From assembly GCF_025153475.1 (NCBI RefSeq), contig NZ_JANZXA010000002.1, positions 186,001 to 250,000 of the forward strand: a DNA stretch of 64,000 nt. The letters are read 5' to 3'. The notes below the pieces were generated by a model. It did not search any database. It was not told where the DNA came from and worked only from the letters and a program-made list of their open reading frames with translations. Shown here piece after piece: positions 55,149 through 63,758 of this stretch (positions are counted from its first letter, which is position 1; the number at the start of each line of letters is the position of its first letter). The position numbers were made by a program, and so were the translations under genes. The DNA is from Novosphingobium mangrovisedimenti. GTDB lineage: Bacteria > Pseudomonadota > Alphaproteobacteria > Sphingomonadales > Sphingomonadaceae.

Positions 55149-55650
55149 GGCCGCCTCGTTTTTCGATTTTCTGGATCGCCATATGCAGGTCCACCATGGC
55201 CCGCGCCATATGGTGACTGACGGCACTCGGGGAAAGTTCCATTGCTTCGACCACTTCGCGCGCCGACTGTCCATGTATGCGGCGGCGAATGAACACTTCC
55301 CGGCGCAGACGCGGCATCTTCCCGAGGACATCCGCGACCAGCCTGATCAGTTGCCGTCGTTCGATCTGCTGATCGGCAGTCGGCATCGTGCAGGGGAGCG
55401 TGTCCGACAGCTCGACAACCGGGGTACGGATGGCACGGCGGAAATGGTCCCGAACCAGATTCAGTGAAATGCGACGCAGCAGTGCGGGCGCATTGTTCAC
55501 GACCTTGTCAGGCTTTGCCTCGAACGACAGCAGACGAAGATAGGCTTCCTGAACGATGTCTTCGCTCAGTGTCGCGTCGCGGACCTGCCGGCCCACATAT
55601 TCCAGCAAGGCAGTGCGTTGCGCGTGTAACCGGGATGCTGCTGTGGCCAT
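55135..55650 (-). CDS. ECF sigma factor, FecI-like
   Basis: A 171-residue sigma-70-family protein with region 2 (RDATLSEDIVQEAYLRLLSF, then RRISLNLVRDHFRRAI) and region 4 (KMPRLRREVFIRRRIHGQSA, then LSPSAVSHHMARAMVDLHMA). It lacks regions 1 and 3, as usual for the ECF group. The ATG at 55650 is chosen as the start of region 2; upstream in-frame sequence to 55743 does not look coding. The gene overlaps fecR and lies upstream of the STN receptor, a standard cell-surface signalling cassette. The gap 55651-55929 holds nothing I recognise. Confidence 0.87.
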   Translation of the reverse strand: MATAASRLHAQRTALLEYVGRQVRDATLSEDIVQEAYLRLLSFEAKPDKVVNNAPALLRRISLNLVRDHFRRAIRTPVVELSDTLPCTMPTADQQIERRQLIRLVADVLGKMPRLRREVFIRRRIHGQSAREVVEAMELSPSAVSHHMARAMVDLHMAIQKIEKRGGPVRE

Positions 55651-55929
55651 CTTCGCGACGCCATATGAGGACGAAATGACAATAATGTTTCGCGGACTCA
55701 GACAGATATCCCTGGCCGGATGATGGAAGGCCGGGCCGCGCAATGCGCGCAGCCCAAACCATCATGGTCGATGCGACCTGCCGGAACAGACGCCCTCCCC
55801 CATGCCTTGGACTTGCCGTCCTTACGAGCACCAAAAGGATGGAGCTGTTCCCGTCCGACAGCATGTACGGCTTGCCCCTTGGTCTGGCCGCCCTCCTCTC
55901 CACCAGTCAATTCACTTTGGCAGCAGCCT

Positions 55930-56277
55930 TTAAAGCCGCTGCCGACCGTGCTCGGGGACGAAACGCCGTGCATCGAAACTGAACGGCACTTGCGGACTGC
56001 CGCCGTAGAGTTCGTGATGCGGCGCCGCCTCCGCAAAGGCGCAGACAAGCTGCAGCGCCCGGTTCTCAGCGGGGTCGCTGGGCGAAGGATCATATCCGGC
56101 CAGCCGGCCCAACAGGCCGGGCAGGCGCGGCATCATCACCTCGCAGAATTCCGCGAAGTCCTCCGCGCCGGCATTGAAGCGGATGGCATTGCGCTCATCC
56201 TCGGTCGGCCTCGCCCACTTTTCGGCCATGGCCTCGAGACCTTCGAAGCCCTCGGGCAGTTCGTAACCTTCGGTCAT
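55930..56277 (-). CDS. small protein of unknown function coupled to the Rieske oxygenase
   Basis: A 115-residue acidic, soluble protein (begins MTEGYELPEGFEGLEAMAEK; contains AEDFAEFCEVMMPRLPGLLG and CAFAEAAPHHELYGG). I do not recognise the family. There is no signal peptide, membrane span or obvious metal motif. Its start overlaps the stop of the Rieske oxygenase gene by 4 bp (ATGA), so it is translated with it. It might be a chaperone or a small accessory subunit of the oxygenase. The predicted content is mostly helical, unlike the SnoaL-type beta subunit found upstream. Confidence 0.68.
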   Translation of the reverse strand: MTEGYELPEGFEGLEAMAEKWARPTEDERNAIRFNAGAEDFAEFCEVMMPRLPGLLGRLAGYDPSPSDPAENRALQLVCAFAEAAPHHELYGGSPQVPFSFDARRFVPEHGRQRL

Positions 56278-57518
56278 GCCTCAACTCCCGTTTCCGAAAG
56301 GAATTTGTCCTGCGTCTGGCCTGCGTGGCGGATCAGGAATTCCTGATCCATCAGCTGCATCTCGTCGATCGCGCCCGACATGATCCCGGCGAAAGTGTCT
56401 TCCATGGTCGCCGTGTCCTCCAGCCAGGCATTGCGGTGTATCGCGTTGACATGGATCTGGGCGGCCCGCTCGGCGGCGTTTCGGGCCGGAGGGAAATAGT
56501 TGATGCCTTCCCACAGCGTCTGCCCATGGCCGAGCGGCCAGAACTGGTGCGTGAAATAGGCCATCCCCGGATAGCCACACCCGGACGCGAGATGGATCAG
56601 AAAGTTCGGAAAGATGTTGGGAAACTCGAACTGGAAATCGTCTCGCCGCTTGGGATTGATGGCGGGCGGCAGCAGGTCCGGCCGGGGACAGTGCCGTTCG
56701 CTGCCCGCCAGCACGCCGGCAAAGGCATGCGTCGACGCCGCGGCATCCATCCCGCCGCCATAGATGGTGGACGAGGCATGGGGCCCCATGATCTTGAAAT
56801 CGGTGTGTTCGACACCGCGGAAACCAGGGAGCGAACCGGCATGGATCGTGGGCACGTGGTAGCCTTCGGAAAAGGCGTATAGAGCGACTTTCCAGTTGCA
56901 GTTGAGCACGGTCGTATAGCGGAACGCCGTCGTCGCTTCGCCATAGGGGAAGCCGCCGAAGAGCTTGCCGAAATCGCCCAGGTATTCAGCCAGCGTCTGG
57001 GCCGGCTGCGGATCGAAATTGACGAAGATGAAGCCTTCCCAGACATCGCAGGCAATCTCGCGCAGGCCCAGGCACGACTTGTCGAGCGTGCCGAAGCCCT
57101 CCTCCTGCGGCACCGACTTCAGCGCGCCATCGGCCCCGAAGACCCAACCGTGGAAGCGGCAAGTGACGACTGCGGCGCGCGAATGGCCGAACCGTTCATA
57201 GCCGTCGCCCGGCACGACCTTGTTGCCGCGATGGGTGCAGACATTGTGGAAGGCGCGGATCTTTCCCTGCTTGTCGCGCATCACCAGGATGGAGGCGCCA
57301 ACAACGGGCAATTCCTTGGCCTTGTAATCGCCCGGTTGGGGCAATTCCCAATCGGTAGCCACCTTCAGCCAGACCCGACCGAAGATTTCTTCCTGCTCCC
57401 GCCGGTAGATCTCGGGGTCGCTGATCGAGCGGACCGACACGGGAGCCGTTCCAAGCTCCTGCCGGATCTGCGGCACCGTCCGGTGCACATGTTCGAGTGT
57501 TTCCGGGTCGCTATACAT
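56274..57518 (-). CDS. Rieske non-haem iron oxygenase, alpha subunit
   Basis: A 414-residue aromatic-ring-hydroxylating-type oxygenase. The Rieske [2Fe-2S] ligands are Cys94-x-His96 (CTHRGNKVV) and Cys120-x-x-His123 (CRFHGWVFG). The mononuclear iron site follows as EGYHVPTIHAGS, near residue 220. The substrate may be a ring or an alkyl/N-methyl group; this size and the SnoaL-like partner fit dioxygenases of plant-derived or polycyclic aromatics. No ferredoxin or reductase genes lie next to it, so electrons must come from elsewhere. It is between a SnoaL-like gene (27 bp) and the small coupled gene, on the minus strand. Confidence 0.89.
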   Translation of the reverse strand: MYSDPETLEHVHRTVPQIRQELGTAPVSVRSISDPEIYRREQEEIFGRVWLKVATDWELPQPGDYKAKELPVVGASILVMRDKQGKIRAFHNVCTHRGNKVVPGDGYERFGHSRAAVVTCRFHGWVFGADGALKSVPQEEGFGTLDKSCLGLREIACDVWEGFIFVNFDPQPAQTLAEYLGDFGKLFGGFPYGEATTAFRYTTVLNCNWKVALYAFSEGYHVPTIHAGSLPGFRGVEHTDFKIMGPHASSTIYGGGMDAAASTHAFAGVLAGSERHCPRPDLLPPAINPKRRDDFQFEFPNIFPNFLIHLASGCGYPGMAYFTHQFWPLGHGQTLWEGINYFPPARNAAERAAQIHVNAIHRNAWLEDTATMEDTFAGIMSGAIDEMQLMDQEFLIRHAGQTQDKFLSETGVEA

Positions 57519-57545
57519 TGCATCCTCTTTCGTAATGGGGCGCGC

Positions 57546-58025
57546 TCATGCCTCGGCGAGCGCAGCAGGCATGTCGTGCCAACCCTCGGGATAGTGGGAG
57601 ATCAGCTCGGCATTCAGCCGCAGCCAGGTGAATTGCCATTGCCCGCCGATCTCGGCGGCCCGCGCCGCATAGCTGCCGCCGATCCAGTAGGCCTTGCCGC
57701 TGGCCGCAGATGCCGGTTCCCAGAGCATGAACCCTATTTCGGCAGAGGCGAGATCGGACGACAGATCGATGCGCGGCGAAACGAGATAGTGCAGCGTCCA
57801 GGAAAAGCCCGTGTCGGCATTGCCTGCCACGCCCTCCGCGATCGCATCCCTGCCGGTCAGCGTGCCGTAGCGGTCTATCTCGAAGGTCGCGTCCTCGGCG
57901 AAAAGGGCGCGCAGCGCTTGCGCGGAAGGACCGCTGTCGAAGGCGCGGCCGAGATCGGCGATCAACCGTTCGATCGCAACCAGCGCTTCCAGCCGCCTGA
58001 TACGGGTCTCGATGGTTTCCTGCAC
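57546..58025 (-). CDS. SnoaL/NTF2-like protein (ring-hydroxylase beta-subunit-like)
   Basis: About 159 residues with the cone-shaped NTF2-like pattern: LEALVAIERLIADLGRAFDS, LFAEDATFEIDRYGTLTGRD, and GGQWQFTWLRLNAELISHYP. Such proteins are isomerases, hydratases or beta subunits of Rieske dioxygenases; its place 27 bp before the alpha-subunit gene suggests the last. The start is uncertain. Two GTG codons lie 15 bp apart because a 12-bp sequence (GTGCAGGAAACC) is repeated. The second (58025) has AGGAAA at a suitable distance, supplied by the first copy. It follows the truncated TonB receptor by about 80 bp. Confidence 0.75.
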   Translation of the reverse strand: MQETIETRIRRLEALVAIERLIADLGRAFDSGPSAQALRALFAEDATFEIDRYGTLTGRDAIAEGVAGNADTGFSWTLHYLVSPRIDLSSDLASAEIGFMLWEPASAASGKAYWIGGSYAARAAEIGGQWQFTWLRLNAELISHYPEGWHDMPAALAEA

Positions 58026-58106
58026 GGGGGTTTCCTGCACGGGGAGATGGCCTTGCTGTCGGGAAAGGAGACGGTGGGGGAGCGCCCCCACCGTCAGTCG
58101 GGTGGC

Positions 58107-59088
58107 TTAGAAGCTGTAGCCCACGCTCAGGTACCATTCGCGCGGCCGGCCATAGACGCCCTCGATGATCCCGCCGAACGAGTCCCCGTAACCAGAGCTG
58201 AGGTACACTTCCTTGGTCAGGTTCTTGACGCCCAGCGTTACGGTCACGGCCTCGCTGGGATCGCGATAGGCGACCGCGGCGTTGATCATGTGATAGCCAG
58301 GCTGCACGAGTTCCGGCGTATTCACCGCATCGTTGTAGACCTTCGAGCGATACGACCAGTCGACGCGCGGCGTGACCGAACTGCCATTGCCGAATTCCGC
58401 CTTGTAGGAAACGGCCCCGCTCAGTGTCCATTTCGGCGCGTTCTGCAGCTTGGAATCAGTCGAGACGCCGGCATCGAGCGCGCGGAGATCGACATTGCGA
58501 TACGCGGCATCGAGATAGCCAAGGCCACCCTCGATCCGCAGGCCGTAGACCGGCTCGGCCAGCAGTTCGAGTTCGAAGCCCTTGATCCGCGCCTTGGCGG
58601 CGTTCTGAATGATCGGCGCGAAGCCCAGCGTGGGATCGTTCACGGTGATCTGCAGGTTGTCGTAATTGTTCAGGAACACGGCGCTGTTCAGCCGCAGCCG
58701 GCGATTGAACAGGTCGGTCTTGATGCCGAATTCGAACGTCTCGCTGGTCTCCGGCTTGAACGAGGGGATGAAAGCGAAAGGCGGGAACACGCGCTGGGTG
58801 AAGCCGCCGCCCTTGAAGCCCTTGGAATAGGACGCATAGGTCAGCACTTCGGGGCTCCAGCGATAGGAAAGGCTCGCCATCGGCGTCCATGCCCGGTCCT
58901 TGATCGTCGCGGAATCGCCGAGCGGCCCCATCAGCGGATCGCCGTCCTCAAGCCCCGATCCATCGGGGTTATAGGGCGCGCCGGTAAGGAAGCCGGCTTC
59001 CACGATATACTGGTTGGCGTTGTTGAAGGTCTTCTGGTCCTCGGTCCAGCGGATGCCGGCCGTGAGGTTCAGGTCCGGCTCGGACCTC
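58107..59088 (-). pseudogene. TonB-dependent receptor, 5'-truncated
   Basis: Only the C-terminal part of a receptor barrel remains, about 325 codons, from PDLNLTAGIRWTEDQKTFNN through YASYSKGFKGGGF and FELELLAEPVYGLRIEGGLG to the normal end WYLSVGYSF. The signal peptide, plug and first half of the barrel are missing. Homology stops near 59088, and an in-frame TAG lies at about 59092-59094. The break lies 135 bp from the end of the integrase gene, so element insertion or excision probably removed the rest. The receptor likely served the adjacent Rieske oxygenase substrate. Confidence 0.82.
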
Positions 59089-59222
59089 CACCCCTATGAT
59101 TTTTGCCATCAATATCAACCCGCTGATCAAGCGACGCAGATCGAAAGTCTACCCCGCTGTCTAACCTGCCAGGCGCATGATCGAAGGCTCGGCGCATCAC
59201 GAAATGCACCGAGACCTCAACG

Positions 59223-60401
59223 TCACTTGCTGAGCGGATCGGTGGCGCAGCCGCAATACTTGGCCCATGCGTCCATCAGTTTGCGGCGCTTGTTGAAGAG
59301 GTCTCCCCTTCGATAAGCAGCCTCGGCTTTGCCCGGAATGGTGTGCGCCAACGCCATCTCGCACACTTCATTCGGAAAGTTGGTGGTTTCTGACGCCCAG
59401 TCCCGAAAGGTAGAGCGAAAGCCGTGTACGGTTTCTTCGATGCCCATCCGGCGCAGCAGCATGGGCATCGCCATCATACTGAGTGCGTTGCCCTTGGCTG
59501 AATTCTTGAAGATCAAACCGGATCGCGACTTGGCAGGCGTGGCCTTGAGAATTTCAAGCGCCGCCTCGCACAATGGCACCCGATGCTCCCGCTCGGCCTT
59601 CATTCGCTCGGCTGGAACGATCCATATCCGCTGGCGCAGGTCGATCTCATCCCAATCCGCGTGGAGCACCTCGGCTGTCCGGGCAGCAGTCAGAATCAGA
59701 AATTCGAGAGCCCGCGCAGCAACTGCAGGGCGTTCATGCAGCTTGGTCATAAAGCGCCGGATACGATTGAATGGCAAAGCAGCATGATGGCCGCGCGATG
59801 ACTTTCGTCGCCGAGGCAGGAGTTGGTCAAGGTGACCACGCCAGCGCGCGGGATTCTCGCCTTCGCGCAGCCCGTTTGCCTTGGCAGCATCAAGTACGTT
59901 CTCGATGCGTCCCCTCAACCGGTCGGCAGTCTCAGGAACCCGGCTCCAATGTGGTCGAAGCACTTTGAGAACGTCATCGGTCTCAATTTCGTGCAACAGC
60001 AGCGGCCGGATCGGCGCTGCATAGACGGTCAGCGTCATTTTCCATTGGTCGATGTGCTTCGCGTTTTTCCAGGACGGCGACATCGTCTCTACGAAGCTAT
60101 CGGCATATTCGCCAAAGGTGACGTACCGGTTTGCCTTCGCTCGTTCAGCCTTGGGATTTTTACCCTCGCTGATCATGGCGCGATACTCGGCTGCCTTCTC
60201 CCGCGCCTTGGCTAGGGACAAGGACCGGGCACTGCCGAGACCCAGCTCCTTCTTGGCACCGCGCCAGGTGTATCGGAACAGCCAGCGGCGGCGAGTGGCA
60301 TCGACAAACAGGAACAGGCCGCCGCCGTCGGCGTAGCGGCCTGGCTCCTTGATGCCGGCAACTCGAGTGGCGGTGAGACGATTCAGGGCATGACTGGTCA
60401 C
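59223..60401 (-). CDS. tyrosine-recombinase integrase (P4/DUF4102-type)
   Basis: A 392-residue integrase. The N-terminal DUF4102 domain is seen (ALNRLTATRVAGI, then YADGGGLFLFV, KKELGLGSARSLSLAKARE). The catalytic core has Arg in LTAARTAEVL, His-x-x-Arg in HGFRSTFRDW, a later His in ALAHTIPGK and the nucleophile Tyr in AEAAYRRGDLF. The GTG at 60401 has AGGAG 8 nt upstream; an ATG at 60437 is the alternative. The gene is next to, and transcribed away from, tRNA-Ser(CGA), the usual layout of an element integrated at the 3' end of a tRNA gene. The broken TonB receptor follows. Confidence 0.9.
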   Translation of the reverse strand: MTSHALNRLTATRVAGIKEPGRYADGGGLFLFVDATRRRWLFRYTWRGAKKELGLGSARSLSLAKAREKAAEYRAMISEGKNPKAERAKANRYVTFGEYADSFVETMSPSWKNAKHIDQWKMTLTVYAAPIRPLLLHEIETDDVLKVLRPHWSRVPETADRLRGRIENVLDAAKANGLREGENPARWRGHLDQLLPRRRKSSRGHHAALPFNRIRRFMTKLHERPAVAARALEFLILTAARTAEVLHADWDEIDLRQRIWIVPAERMKAEREHRVPLCEAALEILKATPAKSRSGLIFKNSAKGNALSMMAMPMLLRRMGIEETVHGFRSTFRDWASETTNFPNEVCEMALAHTIPGKAEAAYRRGDLFNKRRKLMDAWAKYCGCATDPLSK

Positions 60402-60473
60402 GATCTTGAACTCCTGTTCAAGACCCCTTCCCGCCATGGGTCGAAGGTTGCTGTGGTATGCCGGCCCCGGATC

Positions 60474-60509
60474 GGGACCCTCTTTGGGACCCTCTTTGGG
60501 ACCCTCTTT
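60474..60509. repeat. 12-bp unit repeated three times
   Basis: Three exact head-to-tail copies of GGGACCCTCTTT between the integrase start and tRNA-Ser. Tandem sites near an integrase gene may bind the recombinase or an excisionase; there is no direct evidence. Confidence 0.7.
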
Positions 60510-60630
60510 TGCGGCGCGCTCAACGGATCCGGCTCGAGATTACCTGAGACACCGGAATCCTGCAACCAGCAGATTTTAAATGATTTTTTGGACGCCTTGA
60601 GACGTTGTGAGCCTGCTTGAAAAAGCGTGG

Positions 60631-60721
<91 letters not shown>

Positions 60722-60878
60722 GCTAGAGATCGCGATTGCGGTGGGCGTCCACCGGGTCGAGCGAAGCGGGCGGTTAGCCCAGATGTTCGCGCTTGCCAAG
60801 CCCCCCATTTCGGAAAATGCGGGGATCAATGAATGGCCTTGCTTGTTTCGCCTTCGCGCCAAACCTATATCTGTACAC

Positions 60879-61259
60879 ATGAACAGGGCGTCCTTCTTTT
60901 CCCCGCAGGCCGGACGCGTCATCGACGCCCCCCGGCAGACACGGGCGCGTTTCGCGATCGGCGATATCGTCCGGCACAAGCATCACGACTTTCGCGGCGT
61001 CGTTTTCGACATCGATCCGGTCTTCGCCAACAGCGAGGAATGGTACCAGTCGATCCCGCTCGAAGTGCGTCCCGGGCGCGAACAGCCCTTTTACCACCTC
61101 CTCGCCGAGAACGAGGATTCGAGCTACGTCGCCTACGTCAGCCAGCAGAACCTGACGGCCGATGCGGACGGCGGCCCGATCGATCATCCCTCGCTTTCGC
61201 AGATCTTCGAGGATTTCCGCAACGGCCGTTACCGGCTGCGACGCGGGCTGGCGCACTGA
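60879..61259 (+). CDS. hspQ: HspQ/YccV-like hemimethylated-DNA-binding domain protein
   Basis: A 126-residue protein with the YccV-like beta-barrel: RFAIGDIVRHKHHDFRGVVF, NSEEWYQSIP, QPFYHLLAENEDSSYVAYVS and a final HPSLSQIFEDF. In E. coli HspQ is a heat-inducible protein that promotes decay of DnaA and affects Lon. The ATG at 60879 is the only start giving a sensible N-terminus; upstream in-frame sequence runs through the tRNA gene. It is about 20 residues longer than the E. coli protein at the N-terminus. There is no clear ribosome-binding site. A GC-rich hairpin (61272-61294) separates it from the convergent gene. Confidence 0.85.
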   Translation: MNRASFFSPQAGRVIDAPRQTRARFAIGDIVRHKHHDFRGVVFDIDPVFANSEEWYQSIPLEVRPGREQPFYHLLAENEDSSYVAYVSQQNLTADADGGPIDHPSLSQIFEDFRNGRYRLRRGLAH

Positions 61260-61306
61260 GGCATCGCACGCCCCCGCATCGTTCGGAAGCGGGGACGGCT
61301 CGGTTC

Positions 61307-63556
61307 CTAGATCATTGCCGCCGGATGATCGCAGTTTTGCTGCGCCGGCTGGACGCATAGCTTTTCTTCCAGCATCCGCGCGATCTGATCGGCCGGCACC
61401 GGGCGGGCGAACAGATAGCCCTGTACCTCGTGGCAGCCGACTCGTCCCAGGAAGGCGTACTGGTCGCGATTCTCGACCCCTTCGGCGGTGAGGCGCAGGC
61501 CGTTGGCACTCGCCAGACCGACGATCGCCTCCACCAGCGCGGCCCCGGCCTCGGTGTTCACCACCTGCACGAACGAGCGGTCGATCTTGATCCGATCCAC
61601 CGCGATGTCGCGGATATGGCTGAGCGAGGAGTAGCCCGTACCGAAATCGTCGAGCGCGCAGGCCACGCCCATCTGACGCAGTTCGCGCAGCGAAGCCGCC
61701 ACCTCGCTGGAGGCCGCCATCAGCGCAGTCTCGGTAATCTCGATCTCGAGCCGTTCGGCTTCCAGCCCGGATTCGGCGAGGATCTCGCGCACGGTTTCGG
61801 TGAAATTGTGGCTGCGCACCTGGATCGGCGAGACGTTGACGGCGACACGCAGGCCCGGCCAGTTCCGGGCATCGAGCGCCGCGCGGCGCAGCACCCACTG
61901 CCCCAGCACCTCGATCAGCCCCGATTCCTCGGCGGCACGGATGAAGGCATCGGGCGTGACAAGCCCGTTCTCGGGATGCTCCCAGCGCAGCAGCGCCTCC
62001 ACCCCGGTCAGCGAACCGTCGCTGGTCGAGAAGATCGGCTGGTAGTGCAGCCGCAACTGGGCATCGCAATCGGCCAGCGCCTGACGCAGTTCACGGTCGG
62101 TCGCCTCGCGCAGGCGCACGTCCTCGTCCATGCTGGGGGTGAACAGCACATAGCGGCTGCGCCCTTCCGCCTTGGCTTCGTAAAGCGCGATGTCGGCCTT
62201 GCGGGTCAGTTCCGCACGATCCAGACCGTCTTCGGGCGCAATCGCCACGCCGATGCTCGCGCCGATATAGGCCTGCGAGCCGGAGACGTTGAAAGGGCGT
62301 TCCAGCTGCGCGACGATGCGCGAGCAGATCCGGTCGATCACGGCGCGATCCTCCGGCTCGTTGATCAGGATCGCGAACTCGTCTCCGCCCAGCCGCGAAA
62401 CGAAATCGTAGCCGCGCACTTCGGCGACAAGGCGCCGGGCGACCTGCCGGATCAGGGCGTCGCCGGCCGGATGGCCCAGCGTGTCGTTGATCTGCTTGAA
62501 CCGGTCGAGATCGACATAGAGCAGCGCCAGCGACGTATTGAGACGGCGCGAACGCGCCAGTGCCTCGTCCAGACGCATTTCGAACATGGCGCGGTTGCCC
62601 AGTCCGGTCAGGCCGTCGTGCATCGCCTGATGCTGGGCCTGAAGACGGCTTTCCTCGAGATCGAAGGTCCGCTTGGCCAGACGGCTTGCCAGGACGTAGA
62701 TCACGCCGATCGACAACAGCAGCACGAGCACCAGTATCGGCGCCACCACAGTCGTGACCTGGCTGCCGGGCGCGAAAGGCTGCCACACGAGATAGCCGAT
62801 AGTGTGCCCGCCCGCGCCGCGCAGCGCGACCGAGGCATCATCGAGGTCGCGGCTCGGGGCGATCTGATAGCGGGCATGGGCCAGACCGTACTGGCTGCCC
62901 AGCCGGGCGAAGAAATTGTCGTCGAGGAACACGACGCTGACGTGGACGTCCTCCTGACCCGGCGTTTGCGCGATCTTCCCGCTTTGCGAGACGATGAGCT
63001 TGACACTGACGACCGCCGGTCGGCCGCGCAAGATAGCGAAATCGGCGCGCCCTGGCGAAAGCATGGCGACATCGCCGCCCGTCGACCGAACGACGTTCTT
63101 GGTCCGCCGCAGCCGGGCCACGATCGGATCGGCAACGGCCTCCACCGCGATGTAGGTCTCGGGCATCACGCGCTTGCCATTGCGCATCGCGTAGATCGGC
63201 TGCCCCGAAGGGGAGAGGATGTAGACCTCGTCGAAACCGGCATAGTCATGGAGCCAGATGCCGAGGTTGCCGTCGATCCAGTCCAGGTCGAGCGGCTTCT
63301 GGCGCATCCTTAGGACCGCGTCGTCCCAGACCGTGGCGGTCTCCTGGGCGTGGGCGACACGTTCGACGCTCTGTTCGAGCACGAGCGAGACGATCGCATT
63401 GTCCCGCTCGCGGGCGATGCGATCGACCTCCCGGTCGGCCCAGAGCAGCACGCCCACGATCAACGCAGCGATGCCGAGCGCAGCCAGCACGATGTGCGGC
63501 GTGAAGTTCGCCACGAGGGATCTGCGACCAGCGCTCAGGGTGCGACGGGGGGACAC
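61307..63556 (-). CDS. CHASE4-GGDEF-EAL cyclic-di-GMP signalling protein
   Basis: A 749-residue membrane protein: an N-terminal span (about residues 17-40), a periplasmic CHASE4 sensor (about 45-240; VAHAQETATVWDDAVLRM), a second span (about 255-280; VVAPILVLVLLLSIGVIYVL), a GGDEF domain with an intact active site (RLGGDEFAIL, near 390) and an EAL domain with its key residues (EALLRWEHP, EITETALM, ALDDFGTGYSS, KIDRSFV, LTAEGVEN). Both synthesis and breakdown of c-di-GMP are therefore possible; which dominates cannot be predicted. Start is a GTG at 63556 (another GTG 42 bp inside). The gap 63557-63758 shows nothing notable. Confidence 0.91.
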   Translation of the reverse strand: MSPRRTLSAGRRSLVANFTPHIVLAALGIAALIVGVLLWADREVDRIARERDNAIVSLVLEQSVERVAHAQETATVWDDAVLRMRQKPLDLDWIDGNLGIWLHDYAGFDEVYILSPSGQPIYAMRNGKRVMPETYIAVEAVADPIVARLRRTKNVVRSTGGDVAMLSPGRADFAILRGRPAVVSVKLIVSQSGKIAQTPGQEDVHVSVVFLDDNFFARLGSQYGLAHARYQIAPSRDLDDASVALRGAGGHTIGYLVWQPFAPGSQVTTVVAPILVLVLLLSIGVIYVLASRLAKRTFDLEESRLQAQHQAMHDGLTGLGNRAMFEMRLDEALARSRRLNTSLALLYVDLDRFKQINDTLGHPAGDALIRQVARRLVAEVRGYDFVSRLGGDEFAILINEPEDRAVIDRICSRIVAQLERPFNVSGSQAYIGASIGVAIAPEDGLDRAELTRKADIALYEAKAEGRSRYVLFTPSMDEDVRLREATDRELRQALADCDAQLRLHYQPIFSTSDGSLTGVEALLRWEHPENGLVTPDAFIRAAEESGLIEVLGQWVLRRAALDARNWPGLRVAVNVSPIQVRSHNFTETVREILAESGLEAERLEIEITETALMAASSEVAASLRELRQMGVACALDDFGTGYSSLSHIRDIAVDRIKIDRSFVQVVNTEAGAALVEAIVGLASANGLRLTAEGVENRDQYAFLGRVGCHEVQGYLFARPVPADQIARMLEEKLCVQPAQQNCDHPAAMI

Positions 63557-63758
63557 GGCGAAACCCTAAGACACAGAGAGATTAAATTAGGTTAACAGGT
63601 TACCCGCCCAATTGCGTGCCCTGCCCGCCACTACTTTTGCATATCCGCGGGTTTCCGCGCAGCGCTAAGGCCCCGGCAACCCGCAAACATGATAACGATT
63701 TCGCCTTAACGAACTGTCTGGCGCCTCACGGTTTTTCGCATGCCCGCAGCCTGCGGAT

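Noticed and set aside
58107..59088. Intact TonB receptor with a start at 59003
   Set aside because: The similarity to receptor barrels continues upstream of that start and stops at about 59088; no signal peptide or plug is present, so it is truncated.
60474..60509. Short CRISPR-like array
   Set aside because: Only three 12-bp copies without spacers; a tandem repeat, not a CRISPR array.
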